Part shown: in pieces, positions 19,142 to 28,331 of the stretch
How positions within the stretch are numbered: position 1 is the stretch's first letter
How the letters are laid out: every line of letters starts with the position of its first letter
DNA from: Saliniramus sp050485405
GTDB taxonomy: Bacteria; Pseudomonadota; Alphaproteobacteria; Rhizobiales; Beijerinckiaceae
NCBI GenBank assembly: GCA_050485405.1
Contig: JBJHBI010000001.1
Span: 62,001 to 126,000 of the forward strand
DNA: 64,000 bases
Direction of reading: 5' to 3'
Notes under the pieces: generated by a model
Databases searched by the model: none
What the model was told of the DNA's origin: nothing
What the model saw: only the letters and a program-made list of their open reading frames with translations
Translations under genes and position numbers: made by a program

Positions 19142-22100
19142 ATGAGCGTGCTGCGCGAGGTCGGATTCGTCCATCTGCACGTCCATTCCTCCTATTCGCT
19201 GCTCGAAGGCGCGTTGCCCATCGCGAAACTCGCGAAGCTCGCCGAGGCCGACCGTCAGCCGGCCCTCGCCCTGACGGACACCAACAACCTCTTCGGCGCG
19301 CTGGAATTTTCCGAGAAGCTCTCGGGCTCGGGTATCCAGCCGATTCCGGGCGTGCAGATCACCACCGCCTTCGAGCCCGCCGATCCCACCCAGCGCCAGA
19401 GCGCTCCGGGGATCGCCGATCTCGTTCTGCTCGCCACCTGCGAGGAGGGTTACGTCAATCTCATGCGGCTCGTCAGCCGGGGCTATTTCGACGTGGATCT
19501 GGGCGCCGAACCCTGCATCACGGTCGATGCGCTGGCCGAGCACGCCCATGGCGTGATCGCGTTGACCGGCGGCTTGCGCGGCCCCCTCGATCGCGCGCTC
19601 TTCCATGGCCGCTCCGAACTCGCCGAGCAGCGTTTCGCGCGCCTGCGCGACATTTTCGGCGACCGGCTCTATGTCGAGATCCAGCGGCACGGCATGGAGG
19701 AGGAGCGGGCGGTCGAGGGCGCGCTCGTCGCCATGGCCGATCGGCACGGAGTGGGGCTCGTGGCGTCGAACGAGCCGTTCTTCACCGGCCCCGACGATTA
19801 CGAGGCGCATGACGCCCTGCTCGCGGTGGCCGAAGGCCAGGTCGTCTCGCAGGATCAGCGCCGCAAGCTGACGCCGGAGCACGGGTTCAAGACCCGCGCC
19901 GAAATGCAGGCCCTGTTCTCCGATCTGCCCGATGCGCTCACGAACAGCGTCGAGATCGCCATGCGCTGTGCCTGGCGGGTGCGCACGCGCAAGCCGATCC
20001 TGCCCAATTTCGCCCGTCCCGGAGAGCCGGGTTCGGACGAGGATGCGGAGCTGCGCCGCCAGGCGGAGGAGGGGCTCGCGCGCCGCATAGAGGCGCACGG
20101 CCTCGCCGACGGATTCACGGAGGAGGATTACAAGGCCCGGCTCGATTACGAGATCGGCATCATCCAGAAGATGCAGTTCCCCGGCTACTTCCTGATCGTG
20201 GCCGATTTCATCAAATGGGCCAAGGATCACGACATTCCCGTCGGACCCGGGCGCGGCTCGGGTGCCGGTTCGCTGGTCGCGTATTCGCTGACCATCACCG
20301 ATCTCGATCCCCTGCGCTTCGGCCTGCTCTTCGAGCGCTTCCTCAATCCCGAACGTGTCTCGATGCCGGATTTCGACATCGATTTCTGCGTCGAGGGCCG
20401 CGAAGACGTGATCCACTACGTCCAGCAGCGCTACGGCGAGACCAATGTCGCGCAGATCATCACCTTTGGTACATTGCTCGCGCGCGGGGTTCTGCGCGAT
20501 GTCGGGCGCGTGCTCGAAATGCCCTACGGGCAGGTCGACAAGCTGACCAAGCTCGTGCCGCAGAACCCGGCGAAGCCGGTCACCCTGCCTCAGGCCATCG
20601 CGGACGAGCCCCGCCTCCAGGCCGCAGCAGAGGAGGAGCCGGTGGTGCAGCGCCTGCTCGCCATCGCCCAGAAGCTGGAAGGCCTGCACCGCCATGCCTC
20701 GACCCATGCGGCGGGCGTGGTGATCGGAGATCGCCCGCTGCAGGAACTCGTGCCGCTCTATCGCGATCCCAAGACCGGGATGCGGGTGACGCAGTACAAT
20801 ATGAAATGGGTCGAGCAGGCCGGCCTCGTCAAATTCGACTTCCTCGGCCTGAAGACGCTGACCGTGATCAACCGCGCCATCGGCCTGATCGCGCAGGATG
20901 GCGGCGAGCGCATCGACATCTCCTCGATCCCGCTCGACGACAAAACCACCTACGACATGCTGCGCCGGGGCGAGACGATCGGCATCTTCCAGGTGGAATC
21001 GGCGGGCATGCGCAAGGCGCTCGTCGAGATGGCCGCCGACCGCGTCGAGGATCTCATCGCGCTGGTGGCGCTCTACCGCCCGGGTCCCATGGCGAACATC
21101 CCGGTCTATTGCGAGCGCAAGCACGGGCGCGGCGAGCCCGAGGAGAAATGGTATCCGCTGCCCGAACTCGCCTCGATCCTGCGCGAGACCTTCGGCATCA
21201 TCGTCTATCAGGAGCAGGTGATGCAGGTCGCCCAGGAGCTCGCCGGCTATTCGCTCGGCGATGCCGACCTGCTGCGCCGCGCCATGGGCAAGAAGATCAA
21301 GGCGGAGATGGACGCCCAGCGCGGGCGCTTCGTCTCAGGCGCCACCGAACGCGGGATCGCCAAGGAGAAAGCCGACGAAATCTTCGATCTTCTGGCGAAA
21401 TTCGCCGATTACGGCTTCAACAAGTCGCATGCGGCGGCCTATGCGCTGGTGTCGTATCAGACCGCCTGGCTGAAGGCGAACCACCCGGTCGCGTTCATGG
21501 CCGCCTCCATGACGCTCGATATCGACAATACCGACAAGCTCTCGGAATTCCGCCGCGAGGCGCAGCGGCTCGGCATCATCGTGGCGCCGCCCTCTATCAA
21601 CGAATCCGGCGTCGAATTCGCGGTGCGCGACGGGGCGATCATCTATGCGCTCGCGGCGGTGAAGGGCGTCGGGCGGCAGGCGGTGGAGAGCATCGTCGCC
21701 GCGCGCGGGGACGAGCCGTTCAAGGATCTCGCCGATTTCGCCCGTCGCATCAATCCGCGCGCCCTCAACAAGCGCACGCTCGAGAACCTGGTCTCGGCCG
21801 GCGCCTTCGATGCGCTCGAACCCGACCGCGCCCGCGCCATGGCGGCGGTGGATCCGGTCTTCGCGCTGGCCCAGCAGGCGAGCGAGGCGGAAGCGGGCGG
21901 CATGATCGACATGTTCGGCGGCGTCGCCTCGGCCGATGTCTCCCTGCGCATTCCGGAATATACCCCCTGGACCGCATCCGAGCGGCTGCAACGCGAATAT
22001 GACGCGGTCGGCTTCTTCCTCTCGGGCCACCCGCTCGACGAATATGAAGGCCTGCTCGACAAGCTCCGGGTGCAGCGCTGGAGCGATTTCGTGCGTGCGG

Positions 22101-22594
22101 TGAAGAGCGGATCGAGCGTCGGGCGCGTGGCCGCGACCGTGCTCGACAAGCAGGAACGGCGCACCAAGAGCGGCTCGAAGATGGGGATCTACCAGCTCTC
22201 CGACCAGAGCGGGCATTTCGAGGCGATCATCTTCTCCGAGGGGCTGCAACGCTATCGCGACATTCTCGAACCCGGCGCCGCCGTGATCCTGATGATGCAG
22301 GCGGGCATCGAGGGCGAGGAGATCCGCGCGCGCATCGGCACGGCGGAGCCCCTCGACGAGGCCATCGCCAAGCATCAGAAGGGCATGCGCATCTATCTGC
22401 GCGACGAGCGGCCGATCGCCTCGGTGCAGCAGCGCCTCTCGGCGCGCGGGGAGGGCGAGGTCTCGCTGGTGCTGATCCTCGACGAGGGCGCGCAGGAGGT
22501 CGAGGTGAAGCTGCCGGGCAAATATCTCGCCACCCCCCAGATCGCCGGGGCCTTGCGCGCTGTGCCGGGTGTCGTCGAGGTCGAAATCAGCTGA
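19142..22594 (+). CDS. dnaE: DNA polymerase III alpha subunit
   Basis: Catalytic subunit of the replicative DNA polymerase. From ATG 19142 the protein has 1150 residues in the DnaE1 arrangement: PHP domain starting FVHLHVHSSYSLLEGA, palm region with GPGRGSGAGSLVAY and the catalytic PDFDIDFC aspartates, fingers with HASTHAAGVVIGD, MGKKIKAEM and FADYGFNKSHAAAYALVSYQTAWLK, then helix-hairpin-helix and OB-fold (RVAATVLDKQERRTKSGSKMG). The error-prone DnaE2 subgroup usually sits with imuA/imuB, absent here. GGAG lies eight bases before 19142; an in-frame TTG at 19100 is less likely. Confidence 0.96.
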   Translation: MSVLREVGFVHLHVHSSYSLLEGALPIAKLAKLAEADRQPALALTDTNNLFGALEFSEKLSGSGIQPIPGVQITTAFEPADPTQRQSAPGIADLVLLATCEEGYVNLMRLVSRGYFDVDLGAEPCITVDALAEHAHGVIALTGGLRGPLDRALFHGRSELAEQRFARLRDIFGDRLYVEIQRHGMEEERAVEGALVAMADRHGVGLVASNEPFFTGPDDYEAHDALLAVAEGQVVSQDQRRKLTPEHGFKTRAEMQALFSDLPDALTNSVEIAMRCAWRVRTRKPILPNFARPGEPGSDEDAELRRQAEEGLARRIEAHGLADGFTEEDYKARLDYEIGIIQKMQFPGYFLIVADFIKWAKDHDIPVGPGRGSGAGSLVAYSLTITDLDPLRFGLLFERFLNPERVSMPDFDIDFCVEGREDVIHYVQQRYGETNVAQIITFGTLLARGVLRDVGRVLEMPYGQVDKLTKLVPQNPAKPVTLPQAIADEPRLQAAAEEEPVVQRLLAIAQKLEGLHRHASTHAAGVVIGDRPLQELVPLYRDPKTGMRVTQYNMKWVEQAGLVKFDFLGLKTLTVINRAIGLIAQDGGERIDISSIPLDDKTTYDMLRRGETIGIFQVESAGMRKALVEMAADRVEDLIALVALYRPGPMANIPVYCERKHGRGEPEEKWYPLPELASILRETFGIIVYQEQVMQVAQELAGYSLGDADLLRRAMGKKIKAEMDAQRGRFVSGATERGIAKEKADEIFDLLAKFADYGFNKSHAAAYALVSYQTAWLKANHPVAFMAASMTLDIDNTDKLSEFRREAQRLGIIVAPPSINESGVEFAVRDGAIIYALAAVKGVGRQAVESIVAARGDEPFKDLADFARRINPRALNKRTLENLVSAGAFDALEPDRARAMAAVDPVFALAQQASEAEAGGMIDMFGGVASADVSLRIPEYTPWTASERLQREYDAVGFFLSGHPLDEYEGLLDKLRVQRWSDFVRAVKSGSSVGRVAATVLDKQERRTKSGSKMGIYQLSDQSGHFEAIIFSEGLQRYRDILEPGAAVILMMQAGIEGEEIRARIGTAEPLDEAIAKHQKGMRIYLRDERPIASVQQRLSARGEGEVSLVLILDEGAQEVEVKLPGKYLATPQIAGALRAVPGVVEVEIS

Positions 22595-22631
22595 GGCCGG
22601 GTGATCGGCGCAGCACGAGCGGGTTTCGCAA

Positions 22632-22676
22632 AAAAACGTCGCAACGAAAAGCGCCACAACGAAAAACGCCGCAACG
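22632..22676 (+). repeat. Three tandem copies of a 15-base unit
   Basis: AAAAACGTCGCAACG, AAAAGCGCCACAACG and AAAAACGCCGCAACG follow each other without a gap in the region between dnaE and the enoyl-CoA hydratase gene. The array is non-coding if the 22757 start is right. Confidence 0.8.
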
Positions 22677-22756
22677 GATGTGGGCCAATGCCGATGGCAT
22701 GCCCTGGCATCCGGGCTATCGTCGGTGCATCAGCCAACGAGCCCGGACGATCCGCC

Positions 22757-23557
22757 ATGAGCCAGAAATCCACCGATGCCGCCGCGAGCGATCCCGTTCT
22801 CGTCACCCGGGACAGCACTGTCGCCATCCTCGCCCTGAACGAACCGGCCAAGCGCAACGCGCTCACCATGGATCTGCGGCACGCCCTGCTCGGCGCTCTC
22901 GATGCGCTGATCGCGGATGCGCAATGCCGCGCCATCGTCCTGACGGGCGAGGGCGGTGCCTTCTGCTCCGGCGGTGATCTCTCGGCGATGCGTGCCGATG
23001 ATCCGATGGGTGCGCGCCGCCGGCTCGGCATCATCCACGATATCGTGCGACGCATCGCGGCGGGGCCGAAACCGGTCATTGCCGCCGTCGAGGGCGCGGC
23101 CTTCGGTGCGGGGCTCGCACTCGCCACCGCGAGCGACGTGGTCGTCGCCGATGCGGGGGCGAAATTCTGCGCCTCCTTTGCGAAGGTCGGGCTGATGCCC
23201 GATGCCGGGCTGATCTGGTCGCTGCCGCCGCGCGTCGGTCTCGGTACCGCCAAACGCATGATGCTCGAAGCGCCGGTGATCGGCGGCGAGGAGGCCAAGG
23301 CGCTCGGCCTCGTCGACGTGCTCGCTCCCGCCGGCAATGTGCGCGACATCGCACTCGCCCGCGCCCACGAGATGGCCCGCCTCGCACCGCTCTCCATCGC
23401 CATGACCAAGGCGGCGTTCGCCCGCGGCACCGATGACCTCGACAAGGTCCTGGCCTATGAAATGGACGGCCAGCCCATGCTGTTTGCCACCGCCGATCAT
23501 GCGGAGGGCCGCAAGGCCTTCGCCGAGAAACGCGATCCGCAATTTCGTGGGGCCTGA
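22757..23557 (+). CDS. Enoyl-CoA hydratase/isomerase family protein
   Basis: A 266-residue crotonase-fold enzyme acting on acyl-CoA thioesters. It has the oxyanion-hole motif GEGGAFCSGGDLS, the second oxyanion loop AAVEGAAFGAGLALA, and AKVGLMPDAGLIWSLPPRVG, where the acidic residue is Asp in a P-D-x-G motif, as in PaaG-type isomerases, rather than the Glu pair of classical hydratases. So an isomerase or an unusual hydratase is likelier than canonical beta-oxidation crotonase. I place the start at ATG 22757 (MSQKST); the open frame runs to 22601 through an Arg-rich, repeat-encoded stretch (22632-22676) unlike family members. Confidence 0.82.
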   Translation: MSQKSTDAAASDPVLVTRDSTVAILALNEPAKRNALTMDLRHALLGALDALIADAQCRAIVLTGEGGAFCSGGDLSAMRADDPMGARRRLGIIHDIVRRIAAGPKPVIAAVEGAAFGAGLALATASDVVVADAGAKFCASFAKVGLMPDAGLIWSLPPRVGLGTAKRMMLEAPVIGGEEAKALGLVDVLAPAGNVRDIALARAHEMARLAPLSIAMTKAAFARGTDDLDKVLAYEMDGQPMLFATADHAEGRKAFAEKRDPQFRGA

Positions 23558-23709
23558 GCGCAGTTGCGCAAACTTTCCTGGATGCGATGATCGCCGAGCT
23601 TGCGCACCGGCAAGGTGCCGCTTGTCGCGGTTGGTGATGCGTCGCCCGCTCCCGATCTGTAGAACAGTGAAGCGGGCGGTAGCGCCCTGCGCAGGTTCAG
23701 GAGGCGAGC

Positions 23710-24647
23710 ATGAGCGTCGCGGGTATTCATCATGTCACGGCCATGGCGGGCACGCCCTGGCGCAACCGGGATTTCCATACCCGGGTTCTCGGCCAGCGGC
23801 TGGTCAAGCGCACCGTCAATTTCGACGATCCCTCGACCTGGCATCTCTATTACGGCGATGCCGAGGGTCGTCCCGGCTCGGCGCTGACCTTCTTCCCCTG
23901 GCCGAACGCCGCCTCCGGTCGCCCCGGCGACGGCGAGACCGTGGAGACGGCGTTTCGTGCGCCGATCGAGGCGATCGATTTCTGGCGTGACCGCCTCGAT
24001 GCCGAAGCCGTGGCCTTCGCCGAGGAAGAGCGGTTCGGACACCGCACGCTGACCTTCCGCGATCCCGACGGCATGGCGTTTGCCATCATCGGCGCGGACG
24101 GCGCGGCGGATGAACCCGCCTGGACCGATGCCGGGATCGAGGCGGCGCAGGCGCTGCGCGGTTTCGCGAGCGTGACGCTGGGCGTGCGCGATCCGGAGGC
24201 GACGGCGGCGATCCTGCGCGAGGTGCTCGGTTTCCGCGACAGTAAGGCGCGCCCCGGCCATATCGGGCTCGCGGGCAGTGATTCTCCGATGACCGCCGTC
24301 GAGATCGTCGAGACCGCCTACGGCACCCGCCCCCGTCTCGGCGCCGGTTCGGTGCAACACGTTGCTTTCCGCGCCGCCGACGATGCCGCCCAGGCGGCCA
24401 TGGCGCAGATTCTGCGCGGCCGTTTCGGGATCACGGCGACGGAGCAGCGCGACCGGAACTACTTCCGCTCGATCTATTTCCGCGAGCCCGGTGGCGTGCT
24501 CTTCGAGATCGCGACGGACGGGCCGGGCTTCGCCGTCGACGAGGACCCCGCGCATCTGGGCGAGAGCCTCATGCTGCCGCCCGGCCTCGAGGCGCGCCGC
24601 GAGACCATCGCGGCGATGCTGCCCTCACTGGAGCGGGAGGACGCGTG
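23710..24647 (+). CDS. mhqO: Ring-cleaving dioxygenase, MhqO-like (VOC superfamily)
   Basis: A 312-residue vicinal-oxygen-chelate protein related to MhqO/MhqE hydroquinone dioxygenases of Bacillus. It has two glyoxalase-like modules: the first starting IHHVTAMAGTPWRN-DF with FDDPSTWHLYYGD and LTFFPWPNA, the second with VQHVAFRA and PGGVLFEIATDGPGF; the two His and the Glu are the expected metal ligands. A strong AGGAGG precedes the ATG. The TGA at 24646-24648 overlaps the ATG of an alpha/beta hydrolase, the same pairing as mhqO-mhqD. The likely role is detoxifying quinone-like electrophiles; no MhqR regulator is visible. Confidence 0.82.
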
Positions 24648-25304
24648 ATGAACGACATGCTCGCACAGGCGCGAACCAGCGACGCATTCGGCTTCCGGCA
24701 CATTTTCGTGCCGCCCGCACCGGGCCGGGAACAGGCGCCACCCCTGCTGCTCCTGCACGGCACGGGTGGCGACGAGCGCGATCTATTACCGCTCGCCGGC
24801 CATATCGCGCCGGGCGCCGCGATCCTGTCGCTGCGCGGCAATGTCGACGAGAACGGCATGCCGCGCTTCTTCCGCCGGCTCGCGGAAGGTGTGTTCGACG
24901 AAGCGGATCTGCGTGCGCAGACCACGGCGCTGGCGGCTTTCATCGATCAGGCCTGCACCGCCTACGGGCTCGCACGACCGGTCGCGGTGGGGTTCTCCAA
25001 TGGTGCGAACATCGCAGCATCCCTGCTCTGGATGTCGCCCGACAGCCTTTCCGCAGCGGCCTTGTGGCGGGTGATGCGGCCCTTCGCGCAGGCGCTGGAA
25101 ACGCCGCTTGCCGGCAAGCCCGTCCTGATCCTCGCCGGAGCCTCGGATCCGCTGATACCGGCGGCGCGCTCGCAGGAACTGGCTGCCGCGATCAGCGAGG
25201 CCGGCGCCGCCGTCAGCCTCGAAATCCTGCCCGCGAGCCATGGGCTCACCCAGGCGGATCTGACGATCACGGCGCGGTTCATCGCGGGGCTGACAGCCTC
25301 CTGA
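24648..25304 (+). CDS. mhqD: Alpha/beta hydrolase, MhqD/carboxylesterase-like
   Basis: A 218-residue phospholipase/carboxylesterase-type hydrolase. Motifs are LLLHGTGGDERDLLPL (oxyanion region), the nucleophile elbow GFSNGANIA with Ser, an acidic residue in LAGASDPLIP, and HGLTQADL with the catalytic His. ATG 24648 overlaps the stop codon of the upstream dioxygenase (TGATG) and is preceded by GGGAGG; a GTG at 24645 is the alternative. Translational coupling with an MhqO-like enzyme points to a joint role in degrading aromatic or quinone compounds, though the true ester substrate is unknown. Confidence 0.82.
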   Translation: MNDMLAQARTSDAFGFRHIFVPPAPGREQAPPLLLLHGTGGDERDLLPLAGHIAPGAAILSLRGNVDENGMPRFFRRLAEGVFDEADLRAQTTALAAFIDQACTAYGLARPVAVGFSNGANIAASLLWMSPDSLSAAALWRVMRPFAQALETPLAGKPVLILAGASDPLIPAARSQELAAAISEAGAAVSLEILPASHGLTQADLTITARFIAGLTAS

Positions 25305-25314
25305 AAGCTCACAT

Positions 25315-25626
25315 CTAGTCGCCGGCGCGGCGCATGGCCGGGGGAAGTGGCGTCTCGCCGAAATCGATGCGCGAGCGTTGCAGGATTTCCCCGGTCTCGT
25401 CGACGACGAGGCGCAGGCGGCTGTTTTCGTGAAAGAAAGTCAGCCGCCACCGCCCCGCATCCTCGCCCGCGCCGCGCTCCGTCAGCGTGGTGATGCTGCC
25501 GTCGCGTAGTCCGGCCATGACGCGCTCGGGGGTGAGTGAAAGCGCCTGCGCGACGAGGCGCGCATCGACCAGCGGATCCCCGCCCTCGAAGGTCACGCGC
25601 TGATGCCGGCTTGTCTCCTCGCGCAT
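25315..25626 (-). CDS. DUF6522-like protein
   Basis: A 103-residue protein of unknown function. Visible features: an N-terminal VTFEGGDPLVDARLVAQAL, a VMAGLRDGSITTLTERGAGEDAGRW block, then RLTFFHENSRLRLVVDETG and a C-terminal RSRIDFGETPLP. This matches what I recall of DUF6522, small proteins often found near denitrification or stress genes in alphaproteobacteria. It overlaps nothing and lies 7 bases downstream of nothing on its strand; Usp ends at 25634 upstream of its start, so usp and this gene are probably cotranscribed. Confidence 0.65.
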   Translation of the reverse strand: MREETSRHQRVTFEGGDPLVDARLVAQALSLTPERVMAGLRDGSITTLTERGAGEDAGRWRLTFFHENSRLRLVVDETGEILQRSRIDFGETPLPPAMRRAGD

Positions 25627-25633
25627 CGATCCC

Positions 25634-26476
25634 TCAATTCGCCATCAGGACGGGGAGCGCCGGGCCCTTGTCGAAGACCATGTGGCTCGCGCTGCCATAG
25701 ACGAGATCACGCAGCCGGGCATGGCGCTGTGCGCCCATCACGAGGAGATCCGCTTCCTGCTCGGCGCAGAGTTCGGCGATACAGGCGCCGACGGGACGCC
25801 CCCGGCGCGCGACCGCCTCGAACCGGGCGTCGATCCCGCGCTGCGCGAGGCGTCGGCAGAGCTCGATACCGGACTGGCCCGAACGCGCATCGCCGTCATG
25901 GATGGTGGTGACGATGACGCGCTGCGCGGCCCGCATGAGCGGCATCGCGTCATGCAGGGCGCGCGTCGCCGCGCGTGAGGCGTCCCAGGCGACGACGATG
26001 GTGGAGGCCGAAAACGGCGCGGCGCCGGGTACGAGCAGGACCGGTCGCCCGGTATCGAAGAGAATGTGATCGGCCAGATGCTTGCGCGGGAAGGTGAGAG
26101 GCCCCTGCGTGCCGATCAACACGAGATCGCTCAGGCGAGCGTAATCGGCCAGGGTTTCGGCGATGGTGAAGGCGTAATTGCGCCCGGTCACGACCTCCAG
26201 CGGGACGGAATATGCCCGCGCGGCTGTGATCAGGGCATCGCGCATGGCAGCCTGCGCGGGCGTCGTCTCGCCCTGCGCCTCGCGCGCCATCTCCGCTTCA
26301 TCCTCTTCCTCGGCGGCGAGGTCGGTGATCTCGAAGACGAGCGCCGTGACGCGCCCGGACAGATGCGCGGCGAGGCCGAGCGCATAGGCCGCATGGGCGG
26401 GAATCGCATCGCCCGCATGGTCGGACGCGCGCATCGCGCCCGTATCGACGGGAGAGACCTGGATGAGGATGTCCAC
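25634..26476 (-). CDS. Tandem universal stress protein (UspA family)
   Basis: A 280-residue protein made of two UspA domains: residues 1-145 open with VDILIQVSPVD and end with LVLIGTQGPLTFPRKHLADHILFDTGRPVLLVPG; residues 150-280 open with STIVVAWDASRAATRALHDA and end with DLLVMGAQRHARLRDLVYGSASHMVFDKGPALPVLM. Only the C-terminal module keeps the G-x2-G-like ATP-binding pattern loosely. I choose a GTG start at 26476 because the first beta strand begins right there; the open frame extends to 26677 with unrelated residues. Diverges from the gamma-glutamyltransferase gene; the 232-base gap holds both promoters, not recognisable by eye. Confidence 0.85.
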   Translation of the reverse strand: MDILIQVSPVDTGAMRASDHAGDAIPAHAAYALGLAAHLSGRVTALVFEITDLAAEEEDEAEMAREAQGETTPAQAAMRDALITAARAYSVPLEVVTGRNYAFTIAETLADYARLSDLVLIGTQGPLTFPRKHLADHILFDTGRPVLLVPGAAPFSASTIVVAWDASRAATRALHDAMPLMRAAQRVIVTTIHDGDARSGQSGIELCRRLAQRGIDARFEAVARRGRPVGACIAELCAEQEADLLVMGAQRHARLRDLVYGSASHMVFDKGPALPVLMAN

Positions 26477-26708
26477 GAGCTTCGCACTCCGGGCAGGCGG
26501 CGGGAACGTCCTGCAATGTGCGCCCGTCGGCATCGCGCCACAAGGCGTGCGATTGCGGATATTCGTGGTTTCCCCCGCGCCTCTACGCCGCGCAACGCGG
26601 CTCTCGCGGTGATGGAAACGCCGGCGCCGATATGGCATGCTCCGCAGATCGCGCCGACATTCCCCAGGCGCCGCCATTCATCCAGAAAGCCCGATCACGG
26701 ATATCCCG

Positions 26709-28331
26709 ATGCGCAGTGATACCACGCCCGTCTTCTCGAAGAGCGCCGTCGCCGCGCCCTCGCCGCTCGCCGCCGAGACCGGTGCGCGGGTTCTGGAGGA
26801 GGGAGGCAACGCGATCGAGGCGATGATCGCCATGGCCGCGACCATCGCCGTCGTCTATCCGCATATGAACGCCATGGGCGGCGACGGGTTCTGGCTGATT
26901 CGCGAGCCCGGCGGGAAAGTGGCCGGGATCGAGGCTTGCGGCCCCGCCGGCAGCCCCGCGACGCGGGATTTCTACCGTGATGGCGGGCACGAGACGATCC
27001 CCGCACGCGGCCCCCTCGCGGCTCTCACCGTGGCCGGCGCCGTCGGCGGCTGGCTCGAAGCGCAGAAGGCGGCGAAGGCGATGGGCGGGCGCCTGCCCTT
27101 GCCGGTTCTCCTCGAAGACGCGATCCGCCATGCCCGTGAAGGCTACCCCGTCGCCGAATCCGAGCAGCGCTACTGGGATCGCGAGGCCGGCGGCGCCACG
27201 CTCGAGGCCCTGCGCGCCGTTCCCGGCTTCGACGCGACCTATACGCTGGCCGGCGAGCCGCCGCGTGCCGGCGCATCGCGGCGTGTCCTGCCTCTGGGGG
27301 ATACGCTGAGCCATCTCGCGGATGTGGGGCTCGCTGATTTCTATCGCGGCGATGTGGGGCGCGAGATCGCCGCCGATCTCGAACGCGCCGGCGCGCCGGT
27401 GACGCGTACCGATCTCGAAAGCTTCGAGGCGCGCATCGTGCGCGCGCTCAGCCTGCGCCTGACGGATGCGACCCTGTGGAACTTCCCGCCGCCGACCCAG
27501 GGCATCGCCTCGCTCCTGATCCTCGGCATTTTCGAGCGGCTCGGCGTGACGCGCGGCGACAGCCTCGACCATCATCACGGGCTGATCGAGGCGGTGAAAC
27601 GCGCCTTCGCCATCCGCGACCGGGTGGTCACCGATCCCGCCAGGCTCGATGCCGATCCCGACACTTTGCTCACCACCGAGGCGATCGCCCGCGAAGCCGC
27701 CACAATCGACATGGCGCGCGCCGCACCCTTCCCGCTCGCCGCCGATCACGGCGATACGATCTGGATGGGCGCGATCGACCATGAGGGCCGGGCGGTCTCG
27801 TATATCCAGTCGGTCTACTGGGATTACGGTTCGGGGCTCGTCCTGCCCGCCACCGGGGTGCTGTGGCAGAACCGGGGGATGTCGTTCTCGCTCGATCCGG
27901 CTGCGCGCAACCCGCTGCAGCCGGGGCGCAAACCCTTCCATACCCTCAATCCGGCGCTCGCGGTCTTCAATGACGGGCGGGTGATGTCCTATGGCTGCAT
28001 GGGGGGCGACGGTCAGCCCCAGACGCAGGCGCAGATCTTCACGCGCTACCGTTTCGGCATGGATCCGGCTACGGCGGTCGACGCGCCGCGCTGGCTGCTC
28101 GGGCGCACCTGGGGCCAGGAATCGACCACGCTGAAGCTCGAAAACCGCTTCGATCCCGATATCGTCAGGGGGCTCGGCGCGCGCGGCCAGGCGGTGGAGG
28201 AGATCGGCGAGGCCTATGCGGATCTCCTCGGCCATGCCGGCATGCTGGTGCGCCATCCCCTGGACGGGCATATCGCCGCGACCCATGATCCGCGCGCGGG
28301 CGGGGCGGTACGGGGGATCGGCGGATCATGA
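26709..28331 (+). CDS. ggt: Gamma-glutamyltransferase family protein
   Basis: An Ntn-hydrolase that cleaves or transfers gamma-glutamyl groups (glutathione and related). The 540-residue precursor has AAETGARVLEEGGNAIEAMIA at the start, GGDGFWL, and the autoprocessing Thr at residue 350 in HGDTIWMGAID, which would become the N-terminal nucleophile of the small subunit; later GCMGGDGQPQTQ is the oxyanion region. No signal peptide is evident, so the protein may be cytoplasmic and closer to the gamma-glutamyltransferase-like/cephalosporin-acylase branch than to periplasmic Ggt. ATG 26709 is chosen over an upstream in-frame start at 26637. It overlaps the next gene by ATGA. Confidence 0.87.
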   Translation: MRSDTTPVFSKSAVAAPSPLAAETGARVLEEGGNAIEAMIAMAATIAVVYPHMNAMGGDGFWLIREPGGKVAGIEACGPAGSPATRDFYRDGGHETIPARGPLAALTVAGAVGGWLEAQKAAKAMGGRLPLPVLLEDAIRHAREGYPVAESEQRYWDREAGGATLEALRAVPGFDATYTLAGEPPRAGASRRVLPLGDTLSHLADVGLADFYRGDVGREIAADLERAGAPVTRTDLESFEARIVRALSLRLTDATLWNFPPPTQGIASLLILGIFERLGVTRGDSLDHHHGLIEAVKRAFAIRDRVVTDPARLDADPDTLLTTEAIAREAATIDMARAAPFPLAADHGDTIWMGAIDHEGRAVSYIQSVYWDYGSGLVLPATGVLWQNRGMSFSLDPAARNPLQPGRKPFHTLNPALAVFNDGRVMSYGCMGGDGQPQTQAQIFTRYRFGMDPATAVDAPRWLLGRTWGQESTTLKLENRFDPDIVRGLGARGQAVEEIGEAYADLLGHAGMLVRHPLDGHIAATHDPRAGGAVRGIGGS

